Source: Gemmatimonadota bacterium (GTDB taxonomy: Bacteria > Gemmatimonadota > Gemmatimonadetes > Gemmatimonadales > GWC2-71-9). From it: a stretch of 64,000 bases of DNA. The stretch's first letter is position 1; each line of letters opens with the position of its first letter. The stretch is from assembly GCA_029262195.1 (NCBI GenBank), contig JAJCZX010000027.1, positions 192,677 through 256,676 of the forward strand, in the 5' to 3' direction. Position numbers and translations under genes: made by a program. The notes beneath the pieces are model-generated. The model was not told the DNA's origin. It was given only the letters and a program-made list of their open reading frames with translations, and did not search any database. Below are positions 1 through 9,373 of the stretch, one piece after another.

Positions 1-700
1 CTTCTTCTCCGAGGAGATGGCTTCCGTTCAACCGTACGTTATCAAGTGCCAGAGTAGTGGTGGAAGAACTCCGAAGTCCCATTTTGTCTTCGCGACGGCC
101 CGGCGTCAAACCTTCGGCATCCATCGGCACGAGGAACGCAGAAATGCCACCCGCTCCTTTCCTACCATCAGCGGTATCGGTCCGAACCATCATAAGGCAA
201 AAATCGGCGGTATCGCCGTTGGTAACCCACGCCTTTTCACCATTGATCACCCAATCGTCACCATCTTTGACAGCCTGAGCTTTAAGACCAGCCGCGTCAG
301 AACCCGCATCCGCTTCCGACAGAGAGAATGCAGCCAATTTCTCACCCCGGGCCATCGGCCTAAGCCACGCGTTCTTCTGCTCGTCGCTGCCATGGCTCAC
401 AAGGGCGTGTGCAGGCAGCGAATTGTGGACGCTCATGGATACGCTGATACCTGCGTCACCTGCCGCTATTTCTTCCAGCACCATAACATAAGTCAGCGTA
501 TCCAGCCCAAGTCCATCCCATTCCTCGGGGATCCTGAGACCGAAGAACCCCAATTCACCCAACTTCTTGTGCAACTCGACCGGGAATTCTTTATCGCTAT
601 CCCACTGAGCCGCAAACGGGGTAATCTCATTGCTCACAAATTCGCGAGCGAGAGCGACGAGTTCTTCCCGCTGTTGGTCCCGGGCGGTTCTGTCAGGCAT
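1..700 (-). CDS. Acyl-CoA dehydrogenase, C-terminal part cut off by the window edge
   Basis: Flavin-dependent acyl-CoA dehydrogenase that would oxidise an acyl-CoA to the trans-2-enoyl-CoA in fatty or amino acid breakdown. About 233 N-terminal residues are visible on the minus strand, starting [10 protein letters not shown]. They cover the all-helical N-terminal domain and most of the middle beta domain. The family signatures are clear: [11 protein letters not shown] around residue 125 (FAD/acyl contact) and a following [13 protein letters not shown]. The catalytic base in the C-terminal helical domain lies outside the window. The ATG at 700-698 overlaps the stop of the upstream hydroxyacyl-CoA dehydrogenase by 8 bases, so the two are translationally coupled. 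Substrate chain length cannot be told from this part; short-chain is a guess from the thiolase and dehydrogenase neighbours. Confidence 0.9.
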   Translation of the reverse strand, partial: MPDRTARDQQREELVALAREFVSNEITPFAAQWDSDKEFPVELHKKLGELGFFGLRIPEEWDGLGLDTLTYVMVLEEIAAGDAGISVSMSVHNSLPAHALVSHGSDEQKNAWLRPMARGEKLAAFSLSEADAGSDAAGLKAQAVKDGDDWVINGEKAWVTNGDTADFCLMMVRTDTADGRKGAGGISAFLVPMDAEGLTPGRREDKMGLRSSSTTTLALDNVRLNGSHLLGEE

Positions 701-1538
701 AATCGTAAAAACCCTTACCAGATTTGCGCCCCAATCGTCCGGCTGCAACCATTTTCTTTAACAGGGGGCAGGGGCGATACTTGTCATCTCCCAGGTCGTT
801 TTGCATTACGTTCAGAATAAAAAGACAGACATCGAGACCGATAAGATCGGCCAGCGCCAACGGCCCCATCGGATGGGCCATGCCCAGCTTCATGACCGTA
901 TCTATGGCCTCTGGCTCGGCGACACCTTCCATAACGCAGAAGATGGCCTCATTGATCATGGGCATCAGCACGCGGTTAGAAACGAATCCCGGGAAATCGT
1001 TGACCTCAACCGGCGTTTTACCCAGAGCCTTCGAAAGGGTCAGCACTTTTTCCGTGGTCCCATCACTGGTTTCGAGGCCCCGGACCACTTCGACCAGTTT
1101 CATCACTGGCACGGGATTCATGAAGTGCATGCCAATGACATTTTCGGGGCGGGTCACGCACCCGGCGATCTCGGTGATCGAAATCGAAGAAGTATTGCTG
1201 GCCAGAATCGTTTCCGGGCTAGAAAGTTCGGCGAGGTCCCTGAATAATTGGAATTTGACGTCCGGGTTTTCGGTAATTGCCTCTACAATGACGTCGGCGC
1301 CGTTGGCAGCCTGCAAATTCGTAGACCCTTCGATTCGCCCAATAGTCTCGTCACGATCAGCCTGGGTAATCTTCTCTTTTGCGACCTGTCGGTCGAGATT
1401 TTTGGTTACTGTCGCTATTCCTTTTTCCAGAAAATCTGCCGACGCATCGATAAGCGAGACCTGATGCCCCCCAGCCGCAAAGACATGAGCGATGCCGTTG
1501 CCCATCGTGCCAGCCCCAATAACCGCCACTTTTTCCAT
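693..1538 (-). CDS. hbd: 3-hydroxybutyryl-CoA (3-hydroxyacyl-CoA) dehydrogenase
   Basis: NAD(P)-dependent dehydrogenase interconverting 3-hydroxyacyl-CoA and 3-oxoacyl-CoA. The 281-residue length is that of single-domain-pair Hbd/PaaH/MmgB enzymes, not the large fused FadB. The dinucleotide motif GAGTMG sits at residues 8-13. The SNTSSISI segment near 114-121 and catalytic His138 in GMHFMNPVP are present, as is the C-terminal dimerisation domain with DFPGFVSNR. It lies between a CPBP protease gene (4-base gap) and an acyl-CoA dehydrogenase (8-base overlap), and shares the operon with a thiolase, so three core beta-oxidation or C4-pathway activities are co-transcribed. Function is secure; whether the flux is degradative or synthetic is not shown. 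Confidence 0.93.
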   Translation of the reverse strand: MEKVAVIGAGTMGNGIAHVFAAGGHQVSLIDASADFLEKGIATVTKNLDRQVAKEKITQADRDETIGRIEGSTNLQAANGADVIVEAITENPDVKFQLFRDLAELSSPETILASNTSSISITEIAGCVTRPENVIGMHFMNPVPVMKLVEVVRGLETSDGTTEKVLTLSKALGKTPVEVNDFPGFVSNRVLMPMINEAIFCVMEGVAEPEAIDTVMKLGMAHPMGPLALADLIGLDVCLFILNVMQNDLGDDKYRPCPLLKKMVAAGRLGRKSGKGFYDYA

Positions 1539-1542
1539 TTCT

Positions 1543-2433
1543 CTATACCTTCTTTTCTGAAATCCACTTTTGTGTGACCCACCAGAGGGCCACGATCATC
1601 ACAACCGAGGCAAGCGCCCCACCTTCGGGGCCGAAACCTCCACCCGTCAACCAGGCGGGTTCACCAGCCACGTAACTCAGCCCGGGGACGCCAAAATTGA
1701 TGCCGCTTACAGGCGCATCTACTAACGCCAGACCGGCGTTCCAACCGAAGTGTAATCCCCACGCCGCCGACAGTCCGCCGTGTGTGAAAAATACTGCGCT
1801 GAGCACCAGCGAAGCGAGCCCGATATTCAGCAGCCCCAGGCCGGTCACATCGGGATTAGCCAGGTGCAGCGCGCTGAAACCAAACGCCAACAGAACACTG
1901 GCTCGCAACGTCCCAACCAGGGCCGCCAGTTTCAGCAATGGGTAACCCCGAAACAGGAGTTCCTCCGCCAACGCAGCAAACGAGAGTCCGAGCAAAATCG
2001 GGCCCACCGTGGTGGAGTAGCCTGAAGACACCCCATCCCCGGCGATTCGCACAGCACCTGTCAGTAAGCCCAGCAGGACCACCGCACCGGCCATCACTCC
2101 TCCGAGGAATAGCCCTTTCAAAAACCAACGGCTACCCGGTCTTAATCGGGGCCAACCAGCGGTAGCAAGAGACCATCGGCCCTTCGCCACCATGACCCCG
2201 GTTATCGACCCTACCGCAAACAACACCGGGATCGCTCCGAAAAACAGATTCCCGACAGGGCCGGAAAAAAATTCGGAAACCAGAAACATCGCAGCAACAG
2301 ATAAGAAAATCAGTCCTATTGCCGCCACATAGAACCCGGCTACATCACGCAGGGTCCGACCTAACCCCGCATCTCCCAGAAAAGAAACGCGCCCCGTTAT
2401 AGGAGCGCGTTCGTTTTCGGAGCCAGCCTCCAA
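1543..2433 (-). CDS. CPBP family intramembrane metalloprotease
   Basis: Predicted polytopic membrane protease of the CPBP (CAAX protease and bacteriocin-processing, Abi) family, 296 residues with roughly eight hydrophobic segments. Catalytic motifs are complete: EE at 157-158 with Arg162 (EELLFRG), His190 ([10 protein letters not shown]) and His228 (GLHFGWN). No substrate can be read from the sequence. The gene is embedded in a lipid-metabolism run: its first 37 bases overlap the end of bioY and only 4 bases separate it from the hydroxyacyl-CoA dehydrogenase. A shorter start inside the first 20 residues is possible, since residues 1-20 are polar and lie mostly in the overlap. The neighbours do not explain its role. 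Confidence 0.88.
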   Translation of the reverse strand: MEAGSENERAPITGRVSFLGDAGLGRTLRDVAGFYVAAIGLIFLSVAAMFLVSEFFSGPVGNLFFGAIPVLFAVGSITGVMVAKGRWSLATAGWPRLRPGSRWFLKGLFLGGVMAGAVVLLGLLTGAVRIAGDGVSSGYSTTVGPILLGLSFAALAEELLFRGYPLLKLAALVGTLRASVLLAFGFSALHLANPDVTGLGLLNIGLASLVLSAVFFTHGGLSAAWGLHFGWNAGLALVDAPVSGINFGVPGLSYVAGEPAWLTGGGFGPEGGALASVVMIVALWWVTQKWISEKKV

Positions 2434-2966
2434 ATGACCAGACCGGCAAACAAAAGCTTCAGTGCGTCACTGGCGAGGAACGGGAGCGAACCAATCCGCG
2501 CAGCGATCCCCAGATCACCACCCAGGACTGCAAGCTGAGCAACCCCACCCAGATGAATTACAAAAAGACTCAAGATCAGCCCGGCGGTCAAAAAACCAAC
2601 CGTACGTTTTTTGGCCATAAGTCCCATCAACGCCGCTGCTAGCGGGTAGGCCAGCAGATATCCTCCCGTCGGACCAAACAAACGAGCAACTCCAAGAACC
2701 CCACCGGGAGCAAAAACCGGTAATCCGGTCGCTCCTGCCACCAGATAGGTGATCAGGCTCGCCGCTCCCAATCTAGGTCCGAGAAGCCCCCCCACAATCA
2801 AAATTGCCGGAACGCCCAGCGTGAACGGGACCTGTGTTCCCGGGACAGGAACTGACGCCTGTGCGCCCAACGTGACGAGCAAAGCCCCCGCGATCACCGC
2901 TAGAATCCTGCGAGGTAGAACGTCAGATTGTGCATTTTCCGCTACAGCGGTATTCAAAGTGGCCAT
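2397..2966 (-). CDS. bioY: BioY family biotin transporter (ECF S component)
   Basis: Integral membrane substrate-binding subunit for biotin uptake, 189 residues, six predicted helices. The family signature is visible: GAQASVPVPGTQVPFTLG near residues 34-51 and FGPTGGYLLAYPLAA near 95-109. The ATG follows the thiolase stop codon with no spacer, and the 3' end overlaps the CPBP gene. No biotin synthesis gene or ECF A/T component (bioM/bioN) is in the window, so it either works alone, as some BioY proteins do, or uses shared ECF modules elsewhere. Co-transcription with acyl-CoA enzymes makes sense if a biotin-dependent acyl-CoA carboxylase is part of the same metabolism, but none is seen here. 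Confidence 0.92.
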   Translation of the reverse strand: MATLNTAVAENAQSDVLPRRILAVIAGALLVTLGAQASVPVPGTQVPFTLGVPAILIVGGLLGPRLGAASLITYLVAGATGLPVFAPGGVLGVARLFGPTGGYLLAYPLAAALMGLMAKKRTVGFLTAGLILSLFVIHLGGVAQLAVLGGDLGIAARIGSLPFLASDALKLLFAGLVIWRLAPKTNALL

Positions 2967-4151
2967 TTATTTCTTCTCCACACTTAGTGCAACTGCGTTT
3001 CCGCCTCCGAGGCAAAGCGTCGCAAGTCCGGTACTGAGCCCGCGATCTTCCAGTGCGTAAAGTAAGGTGGTGAGCACTCTGGCACCACTCGCACCGATGG
3101 GGTGCCCGAGAGCCACAGCGCCTCCATTTACGTTGACGCGGTCCCAGTCCCATCCCAGGGCGTTCCCGTCGGCTAGCGCCTGTACCGAGAACGCTTCATT
3201 CGCTTCGATCAACTCGTAGTTACCAATGTTAGTTCCCGCTTTTTTCATCAAGTTCTCGACGGCATTGATCGGTGCAAAGAAAAGATCTTTAGGTTCCCCA
3301 CCCCCCATCGCGGACTCGGTAACGTGAGCCAAAATCGTGAGTCCGTTGGCGTTCGCGAAAGCTTCCGACGTCACCACAAGTGCACTGGCTCCGTCGTTCA
3401 AGCCCGGGGCGTTGCCTGCGGTCACAGACCCTTCCTTTTGGAAAGCCGGGCGCAAGCCCGCCAGAGTATCGAGGCTTGTGTCAGCCCTGGGTGACTCATC
3501 TGTGTCAACCGTGGTGGTCCCCCTTCGCGTTTTGATTTCCACAGGGAGGATTTCCATTGCGAATTTGCCGCCTTCAATCGCAGCCACGGCCTTTGTATGA
3601 CTCCCAACCGCAAATTCGTCTTGTTGTTCTCTCGTCACTCCGGCCTTCGTAGCAGTGTATTCGGCGTGTCCACCCATGTGGCAGTCTCCAAAGGAACACC
3701 ACAGGCCATCGTGCAAAAGGCCATCTACCATTTGTTGGTTGCCGAACTTAACGCCCGCACGCATGCCGTTTACGTAGAATCGGGCGTTGGACATTGACTC
3801 CATACCTCCGGCCACAATGCACCGGGCGTCTCCTGTGCGAATTGCCTGGGCTGCCAGCATGACCGCCCGGAGCCCTGAACCGCAAACCATGTTTATCGTC
3901 AGGGCCGGCACTTCACCGGGTACTCCGGCTGCTATCGCCGCCTGACGCGCTGGCGCCTGCCCCAGTCCACCCTGCAGCACGTTACCCATAATTACTTCAT
4001 CAATCGCGTCTCCGTCGATTCCAGCCCGACGAACCGCCTCGCCAATCACCAACCCACCCATCTCAGTCGCTTCTAAACTGCCGAGCCCACCGAGGAACTT
4101 CCCGATCGGCGTTCTTGTGGCACTGACAATTACCGGTGTTTTATCTGACAT
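2967..4151 (-). CDS. Acetyl-CoA C-acetyltransferase (thiolase)
   Basis: Thiolase II-type enzyme joining two acetyl-CoA to acetoacetyl-CoA, or the reverse thiolysis. At 394 residues it matches the family length. The acyl-accepting Cys90 lies in NMVCGSGLRA; the catalytic His350 in GHPIGASGAR and Cys380 in CLGGGNA complete the active site. It is the first gene of the minus-strand fatty-acid run (thiolase, bioY, CPBP protease, hydroxyacyl-CoA dehydrogenase, acyl-CoA dehydrogenase). A 56-base gap separates it from thrS upstream, enough for a weak promoter or simple read-through. A lone thiolase next to a lone Hbd-type dehydrogenase suits C4 metabolism as well as beta-oxidation. Confidence 0.94.
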   Translation of the reverse strand: MSDKTPVIVSATRTPIGKFLGGLGSLEATEMGGLVIGEAVRRAGIDGDAIDEVIMGNVLQGGLGQAPARQAAIAAGVPGEVPALTINMVCGSGLRAVMLAAQAIRTGDARCIVAGGMESMSNARFYVNGMRAGVKFGNQQMVDGLLHDGLWCSFGDCHMGGHAEYTATKAGVTREQQDEFAVGSHTKAVAAIEGGKFAMEILPVEIKTRRGTTTVDTDESPRADTSLDTLAGLRPAFQKEGSVTAGNAPGLNDGASALVVTSEAFANANGLTILAHVTESAMGGGEPKDLFFAPINAVENLMKKAGTNIGNYELIEANEAFSVQALADGNALGWDWDRVNVNGGAVALGHPIGASGARVLTTLLYALEDRGLSTGLATLCLGGGNAVALSVEKK

Positions 4152-4207
4152 TTATATCTAAATCCCTTAATCGCTCAAAGCGTAGTTTCGAACTTCTAAC
4201 CTCTGAC

Positions 4208-6145
4208 TTACAGCTTTTTCGTTCTGATCTCATCTAGCAGCCGCTGCCCGAACTCGTCCTGCCCCATTATCTCCTGTTTCTTCCCCTGCCCCCTCTGTCG
4301 AACGGCCACCTTGTTTTCGTCTATTTCGCGCTGTCCGAGCACTGCCATGTACGGGACCTTCATCACCTCCGCATCTCGAATGCGATAGTTGAGCGTGTCG
4401 TTTCGATCATCGACCGAAGATCGTAGCCCAAGAGCTTTGTAGCGTTCATTAAGTTCGCGCGCCACCTCGGCCTGAGTTTCGGAAATGGGCACGATTCGCA
4501 CGTGCTCTGGCGACATCCAGAGTGGAAACGCGCCGGCGTAGTGCTCAATCAACATCCCCACGAACCGCTCCATGGTCCCGAAAATCGCACGGTGAATCAT
4601 CACCGGTCGATGGGGTTTATTGTCCGCTCCCACGTACTCCAACTCGAAGCGATCCGGCAGTTGATAGTCGAGTTGAATGGTGGCACCCTGCCATTCACGA
4701 CCGATCGCGTCCCTCATCTTGATGTCTATTTTGGGTCCGTAGAAAGCGCCACCACCCTCGTCTACCTTGTAGTCGAGGCCTTTACGTTTAAGAGCTGCCT
4801 CCAACGCATTCTCTGCGATATCCCACTTTTCGTCCGAGCCGATCTTCTTCTCGGGGCGCGTCGAGAAGTCCAGCCGGTATTCCAACCCGAAAGTCTCGGA
4901 AATCACGAAGTCTACAAGCTCCAGCATCTGGAAGATCTCATCTTCGATCTGGTCTTCCCGGCAGAACACGTGGGCGTCATCCATGGTAAGCATGCGCACC
5001 CGGAGCATCCCGTGAAGCGTGCCCGACAGCTCGTTCCGGTAAACGTTGGCAATCTCTGCCAGCCGGATTGGCAAATCACGATAGGATCGCTGGCCCGTCG
5101 CAAAAATTAGCGTGTGCATCGGACAATTCATCGGCTTGACCCGATAGGCCACATCCTGAGCGTCTCCGCGGGCTGCGGCCATCTGCGGGTACTGATTGTC
5201 CTCGTAAAGTGGGAGGTGGCCCGAGCGCAGAAACAGTTTCTCGCGGGTCACATGCGGTGTGTATACCAACTCATATCCGCGTCGGCGGACCTCGTCCTCG
5301 ATAAACCGGCGCAATTCGAACTGGATGGTCGCTCCACGGGGATGCCAGAAGACCAGCCCCGGTCCGACGTCTTCCTGTATGCTAAACAGGTCAAGCGCCT
5401 TGCCGATTACCCGGTGGTCCCGTTTCTTGGCCTCTTCGATTCGCTCCAGGTAAGCATTGAGGTCCTTTTTATTGAACCATGCCGTGCCGTAGATCCTCTG
5501 GAGCATCTGGCGGTTTTCGTCCCCGCGCCAGTACGCGCCGGCGCCGTGCATCAATTTGAAGTGCTTGATCCTGGATGTGTCGGGCACGTGCGGCCCCCTG
5601 CACAGATCGACAAACGGTCCATCTGTGTAAACCGAGATCGTCTCTTCGTCGCTGAGTTCGGAGAGTCGCTCCAATTTGAGCGGATCGCCTTCGAACAAAC
5701 CCTCTGCCCTGGAGCGGTCAACTTCTTCGCGCACAAAAGGATGGGCCGCCTTCACGACATCCATCATCCGCTTTTCGATCGCCTCGAGATCTTCGGGGGT
5801 GAACGGCTTGTCCACTTCGAAATCGTAGTAGAAACCGTCTTCAATTGAAGGCCCGAAACCGATGCCGGCACCCGGATAGAGTTCCCTCACGGCAGTGGCC
5901 AGAACGTGGGCGGTGGAATGCCGCAAAACGTCGAGCGCCCCATCGCTTTTGTCGGTGAGGATCTCGAATTGGGCGTCAGAGTTGATCGGACGGTTGATGT
6001 CCCAGACTTCGCCGTCGACTCTTGCCGCGACAGCCGCCTGGGCCAGTCTTTCTCCGATTCCTGCAGCTACGTCATGTCCCGAACTACCAGATGCAACTTC
6101 CCGAACGGAGCCGTCGGGTAGTGTAAGATTTATATTTTTGGCCAT
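4208..6145 (-). CDS. thrS: Threonyl-tRNA synthetase
   Basis: Class II aminoacyl-tRNA synthetase charging tRNA-Thr, 645 residues, full length. Domains in order: TGS domain (about 1-65), editing domain with the HSTAHVLATAV zinc-site motif (about 75-225), class II catalytic core with KPMNCPMHTLIF and the RNELSG segment (about 245-540), and a C-terminal anticodon-binding domain with VRIVPISE. The start at 6145 gives the expected TGS N-terminus. Transcription diverges from the BON-protein gene across about 90 bases. Reading on the minus strand, TACAAT and TATAAG hexamers near 6192-6204 are plausible -10 elements. No T-box or other leader structure was recognised. Confidence 0.97.
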   Translation of the reverse strand: MAKNINLTLPDGSVREVASGSSGHDVAAGIGERLAQAAVAARVDGEVWDINRPINSDAQFEILTDKSDGALDVLRHSTAHVLATAVRELYPGAGIGFGPSIEDGFYYDFEVDKPFTPEDLEAIEKRMMDVVKAAHPFVREEVDRSRAEGLFEGDPLKLERLSELSDEETISVYTDGPFVDLCRGPHVPDTSRIKHFKLMHGAGAYWRGDENRQMLQRIYGTAWFNKKDLNAYLERIEEAKKRDHRVIGKALDLFSIQEDVGPGLVFWHPRGATIQFELRRFIEDEVRRRGYELVYTPHVTREKLFLRSGHLPLYEDNQYPQMAAARGDAQDVAYRVKPMNCPMHTLIFATGQRSYRDLPIRLAEIANVYRNELSGTLHGMLRVRMLTMDDAHVFCREDQIEDEIFQMLELVDFVISETFGLEYRLDFSTRPEKKIGSDEKWDIAENALEAALKRKGLDYKVDEGGGAFYGPKIDIKMRDAIGREWQGATIQLDYQLPDRFELEYVGADNKPHRPVMIHRAIFGTMERFVGMLIEHYAGAFPLWMSPEHVRIVPISETQAEVARELNERYKALGLRSSVDDRNDTLNYRIRDAEVMKVPYMAVLGQREIDENKVAVRQRGQGKKQEIMGQDEFGQRLLDEIRTKKL

Positions 6146-6235
6146 CTTGAGGAGTCGTTTTCGCTTGCCTGTCTTAAATGTGGATAAGCCCTTATAATTG
6201 TAGCACCTGCATTTACTTGTAGCTACGGAGGAATT

Positions 6236-6667
6236 CTGGTCAGAAAACTAGTTCAGGAGCGCGATACGTGGGGAGTCACCCTCGCGGCGACCATTGGGGC
6301 GCTCGTCGGTGTGGCCACCGGCTTCTTCATCGGTGAATTGACGGGCCAGGTCGATATCGAGAAGGTCCGCAAAACAGTCAGAGGTATCGGATCCAGGACG
6401 CGAGACGACATCGATCCCGACGAACTCCAACGTGAAGTAACCGAAGTGTTGGATGCCAATCCTGCCACCAGACGGATGGGAGTCACCGCCGTAGCCATTG
6501 GCAACGGCGTCGTTGAACTAAAAGGAACCGCTCAGGACGAATCCGAACGCGAACTGGCAGCCAACCTGGTCAGAAACAACACATCCGCCCCCGTGGTGAT
6601 CAACCGCATTCTTATTGAAGGGATTGAGGTACCGCACGGTGAATCGGTATCCCTCGTTCAGCATTAA
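6236..6667 (+). CDS. BON-domain membrane-anchored protein; start codon unclear
   Basis: Small protein with one N-terminal membrane segment (TWGVTLAATIGALVGVATGF) and a C-terminal BON domain of about 70 residues, a fold linked to phospholipid or periplasmic surface binding, as in OsmY. The in-frame GTG at 6311 would cut through the membrane helix. A good Shine-Dalgarno GGAGG lies at 6227-6231, and the frame is open upstream to a TAA at 6185, but there is no ATG, GTG or TTG before 6311. I place the start at CTG 6236, 4 bases after the Shine-Dalgarno; ATT 6233 is an alternative. It lies 33 bases before valS on the same strand. Function beyond envelope association is unknown. Confidence 0.6.
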   Translation: MVRKLVQERDTWGVTLAATIGALVGVATGFFIGELTGQVDIEKVRKTVRGIGSRTRDDIDPDELQREVTEVLDANPATRRMGVTAVAIGNGVVELKGTAQDESERELAANLVRNNTSAPVVINRILIEGIEVPHGESVSLVQH

Positions 6668-6700
6668 TAAGACTCACCCCTTCGAACAGCCACAAAAATA

Positions 6701-9373
6701 ATGACCGTTGTAAAACTAGCCCCCCAGTATGACCCTGCTTCTATTGAATCCGACATATACGCCAGCTGGGAAAAAGCAGGAATTTTCGGCGCCGCCAACG
6801 ACTCTGAGGCCGAACCGTATGTGATTCTGATTCCGCCCCCAAACGTGACAGCAATGCTGCACATGGGACACGGGCTAAACAATACGCTTCAGGACCTTTT
6901 GATCCGGTTTGAACGGATGAGGGGGCGCAATGCCCTCTGGCTTCCCGGAACCGACCACGCAGGTATTGCCACTCAAAACGTTGTCGAACGGGCCCTTGAG
7001 GCGGAGGGATCGAAGAAGGAAGACCTCGGCAGAGAGGATTTCATAAAACGTGTCTGGGAGCACGTGCATCAGACCGAGGCAACTATCCTGGGACAACTGA
7101 AGTCGCTGGGTTGTTCCTGCGACTGGTCGCGCGTGTGGTTCACGCTGGACGAAGGTCTTTCCAATGCGGTCAAAGAAGTGTTTGTCCGGCTTTACGAGAA
7201 AGGCCTTATCTATCGCGGGAAATACATCATCAACTGGTGTCCCCGGTGCCTGACAGCCCTTTCCAATGAAGAGTCTGAAAAGACCGAACGGGACAGCCAT
7301 CTCTGGCACCTCAGATACCCCATCGCGGACGTTCAGGGTGACGATGCGACCGAACTGATCGTCGCCACGACGCGGCCCGAAACGATGCTTGGGGACACCG
7401 GCGTCGCCGTGCACCCCTCGGACGAACGCTACAAATCAGTTGTCGGTAAATCCGTCAAACTTCCAATCACCGGTCGTTTGATACCGATAATAGCCGACCA
7501 CGGAGTGGATCCAGGGTTCGGAACCGGTGCAGTAAAGGTCACGCCGGCACACGACCCGCTGGATTTCGAGATCGGAAAACGGGCCGACCTCGAGTTTATC
7601 AACGTCATGAACGACGATGGCACCATGAACGACCTGGTACCCGAAGACTATCGGGGCCTGACCCGGGACGAGGCTCGTAAGAGGGTCGTAGCGGACCTGA
7701 AGGATGCAGGTAATCTCGCTAAGATCGAAGACCATCGCCATGCGGTGGGACATTGTTACCGCTGTCACACCGTCGTCGAACCACGTTTGAGCGATCAGTG
7801 GTTCGTTAAAATGAAACCTCTAGCGGATCCAGCGCTTAAGGCCTACAAAGATGGAGAGATCAAATTCGTCCCGGAACGGAGAGGAGATGACTACGAACGC
7901 TGGCTGGTAGACATCCGTGACTGGTGCATTTCTCGTCAATTGTGGTGGGGACACAGGATCCCGGCCTGGCATTGCAACTCCGAAACCTGCGGCCACATAA
8001 CCGTAGCGCGCGAGGGTCCGGGCGGTTGCGAGAAATGCTCCGGCGAAGTCACGCAGGATTCAGACGTCCTGGACACGTGGTTTTCGTCCTGGCTGTTGCC
8101 GTTTTCTGCTATCGGCTGGCCCGAAGAGACCGCCGATCTTTCGACCTTCTACCCGGGACACACACTCGTCACCGGAGCGGACATTATTTTCTTCTGGGTT
8201 GCCCGGATGATTATGGCCGGAATCGAGTTTACCGGAGAGGTCCCGTTCAAAACCGTGTTTTTCAACGGAATCGTCAGAGACGCTCAGAATCGCAAAATGT
8301 CGAAGTCGCTGGGCAACGGTATCGACCCGCTGGAGGTTGTCAATCTATACGGAGCCGACGCGCTGCGATTCACGGCCATTACCGGAAGCGCAATCGGCAC
8401 AGATGTTTTGCTGGACCACAAAGATCTTGAAACCACCTTCGCGGTGGGACGCAATTTTGCGAACAAAGTCTGGAACGTTGGACGCCTGATTCTTTCACAC
8501 CTTGACGACACCGTTCAGGACCTTGATTCGCAGCGCAGCAACCTGGTCCTTGCCGACCGGTGGATTATCTCACGAACTGAACGAACGGTCGACCTGGTTA
8601 CCGACTATTTAGAGAAATACCGCGTCAACGATGCCGCCACAGCCGTCTATCAATTTGTATGGAGCGAATTGGCCGACTGGTATGTCGAGCAGGCCAAGTC
8701 GAGGCTCTACGGAGATGTTGACGGTGGCGAGACCGCGCGCGCCGTGTTGTTCTATACGCTCAAGACAGCGTTGAAACTGCTTCACCCGTTGATGCCATTC
8801 CTTTCGGAGGAGTTGTGGAGGCACCTGCCTGTCGCACAGGAAAAACTGTTGGCCGCCAGTTCATGGCCTACGGGCAATCCCGCAAACATTGACGAAGAGG
8901 CGGAAAAAGATTTTTCTCTGGTCAAGGAGTTGGTCACTGCGGTCAGAACAGCGCGAGCAGAGTACAACGTCCCACCCTCAAACGAGGTTACGGTCGTGCT
9001 TCAAGCCGCTTCTGATCGGGCGACTCGGGCCTGCGATGCAGAGCTGACGATGATTAAGCGCCTCGCAAAGATCGGCCAACTCGAAATAGGCGCCGAACCA
9101 CATGGTGTTGGCTCACACGCCGTGCTAACCGACGGAAGCGGCGTGTTTACAGCCCTCGGAGAGGCCATCGATGTGGAGCGGGAGTGCAAAAGACTTGGCG
9201 CAGAAGTCGACCGATTTGACGGCCTGCTCAAGGGACTCAGGAAGAAACTGGGAAATGAACAGTTCATTTCCCGGGCACCTGCAGAGGTTGTCCAGAATGA
9301 ACGCGAAAAGGAGAAATCGTGGAGCGAGCAACGCGATGCGGTAGCGGCAAAGCTGCAAGCATTGGGTTGCTAA
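6701..9373 (+). CDS. valS: Valyl-tRNA synthetase
   Basis: Class I aminoacyl-tRNA synthetase for valine, 890 residues. The HIGH-type motif appears as HMGH in AMLHMGHGLNN, the KMSKS loop as RKMSKSLGNG, and the CP1 editing insertion contains the TTRPETMLGDT and GTGAVKVTPAHD motifs. The C-terminus carries the coiled-coil arm typical of ValRS (about the last 65 residues, starting ECKRLGAEVDRF). Zinc-ribbon-type cysteine pairs (CPRC, CYRCH, CEKC) are also present. The 3' end overlaps the next gene, an Ig-like lipoprotein, by 55 bases in another frame. Identification is secure. Confidence 0.97.
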   Translation: MTVVKLAPQYDPASIESDIYASWEKAGIFGAANDSEAEPYVILIPPPNVTAMLHMGHGLNNTLQDLLIRFERMRGRNALWLPGTDHAGIATQNVVERALEAEGSKKEDLGREDFIKRVWEHVHQTEATILGQLKSLGCSCDWSRVWFTLDEGLSNAVKEVFVRLYEKGLIYRGKYIINWCPRCLTALSNEESEKTERDSHLWHLRYPIADVQGDDATELIVATTRPETMLGDTGVAVHPSDERYKSVVGKSVKLPITGRLIPIIADHGVDPGFGTGAVKVTPAHDPLDFEIGKRADLEFINVMNDDGTMNDLVPEDYRGLTRDEARKRVVADLKDAGNLAKIEDHRHAVGHCYRCHTVVEPRLSDQWFVKMKPLADPALKAYKDGEIKFVPERRGDDYERWLVDIRDWCISRQLWWGHRIPAWHCNSETCGHITVAREGPGGCEKCSGEVTQDSDVLDTWFSSWLLPFSAIGWPEETADLSTFYPGHTLVTGADIIFFWVARMIMAGIEFTGEVPFKTVFFNGIVRDAQNRKMSKSLGNGIDPLEVVNLYGADALRFTAITGSAIGTDVLLDHKDLETTFAVGRNFANKVWNVGRLILSHLDDTVQDLDSQRSNLVLADRWIISRTERTVDLVTDYLEKYRVNDAATAVYQFVWSELADWYVEQAKSRLYGDVDGGETARAVLFYTLKTALKLLHPLMPFLSEELWRHLPVAQEKLLAASSWPTGNPANIDEEAEKDFSLVKELVTAVRTARAEYNVPPSNEVTVVLQAASDRATRACDAELTMIKRLAKIGQLEIGAEPHGVGSHAVLTDGSGVFTALGEAIDVERECKRLGAEVDRFDGLLKGLRKKLGNEQFISRAPAEVVQNEREKEKSWSEQRDAVAAKLQALGC

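Noticed and set aside
17-820. Long plus-strand open frame of 267 codons at the window start
   Set aside because: It is the shadow of the acyl-CoA dehydrogenase and the end of the hydroxyacyl-CoA dehydrogenase on the minus strand, which show clear family motifs.
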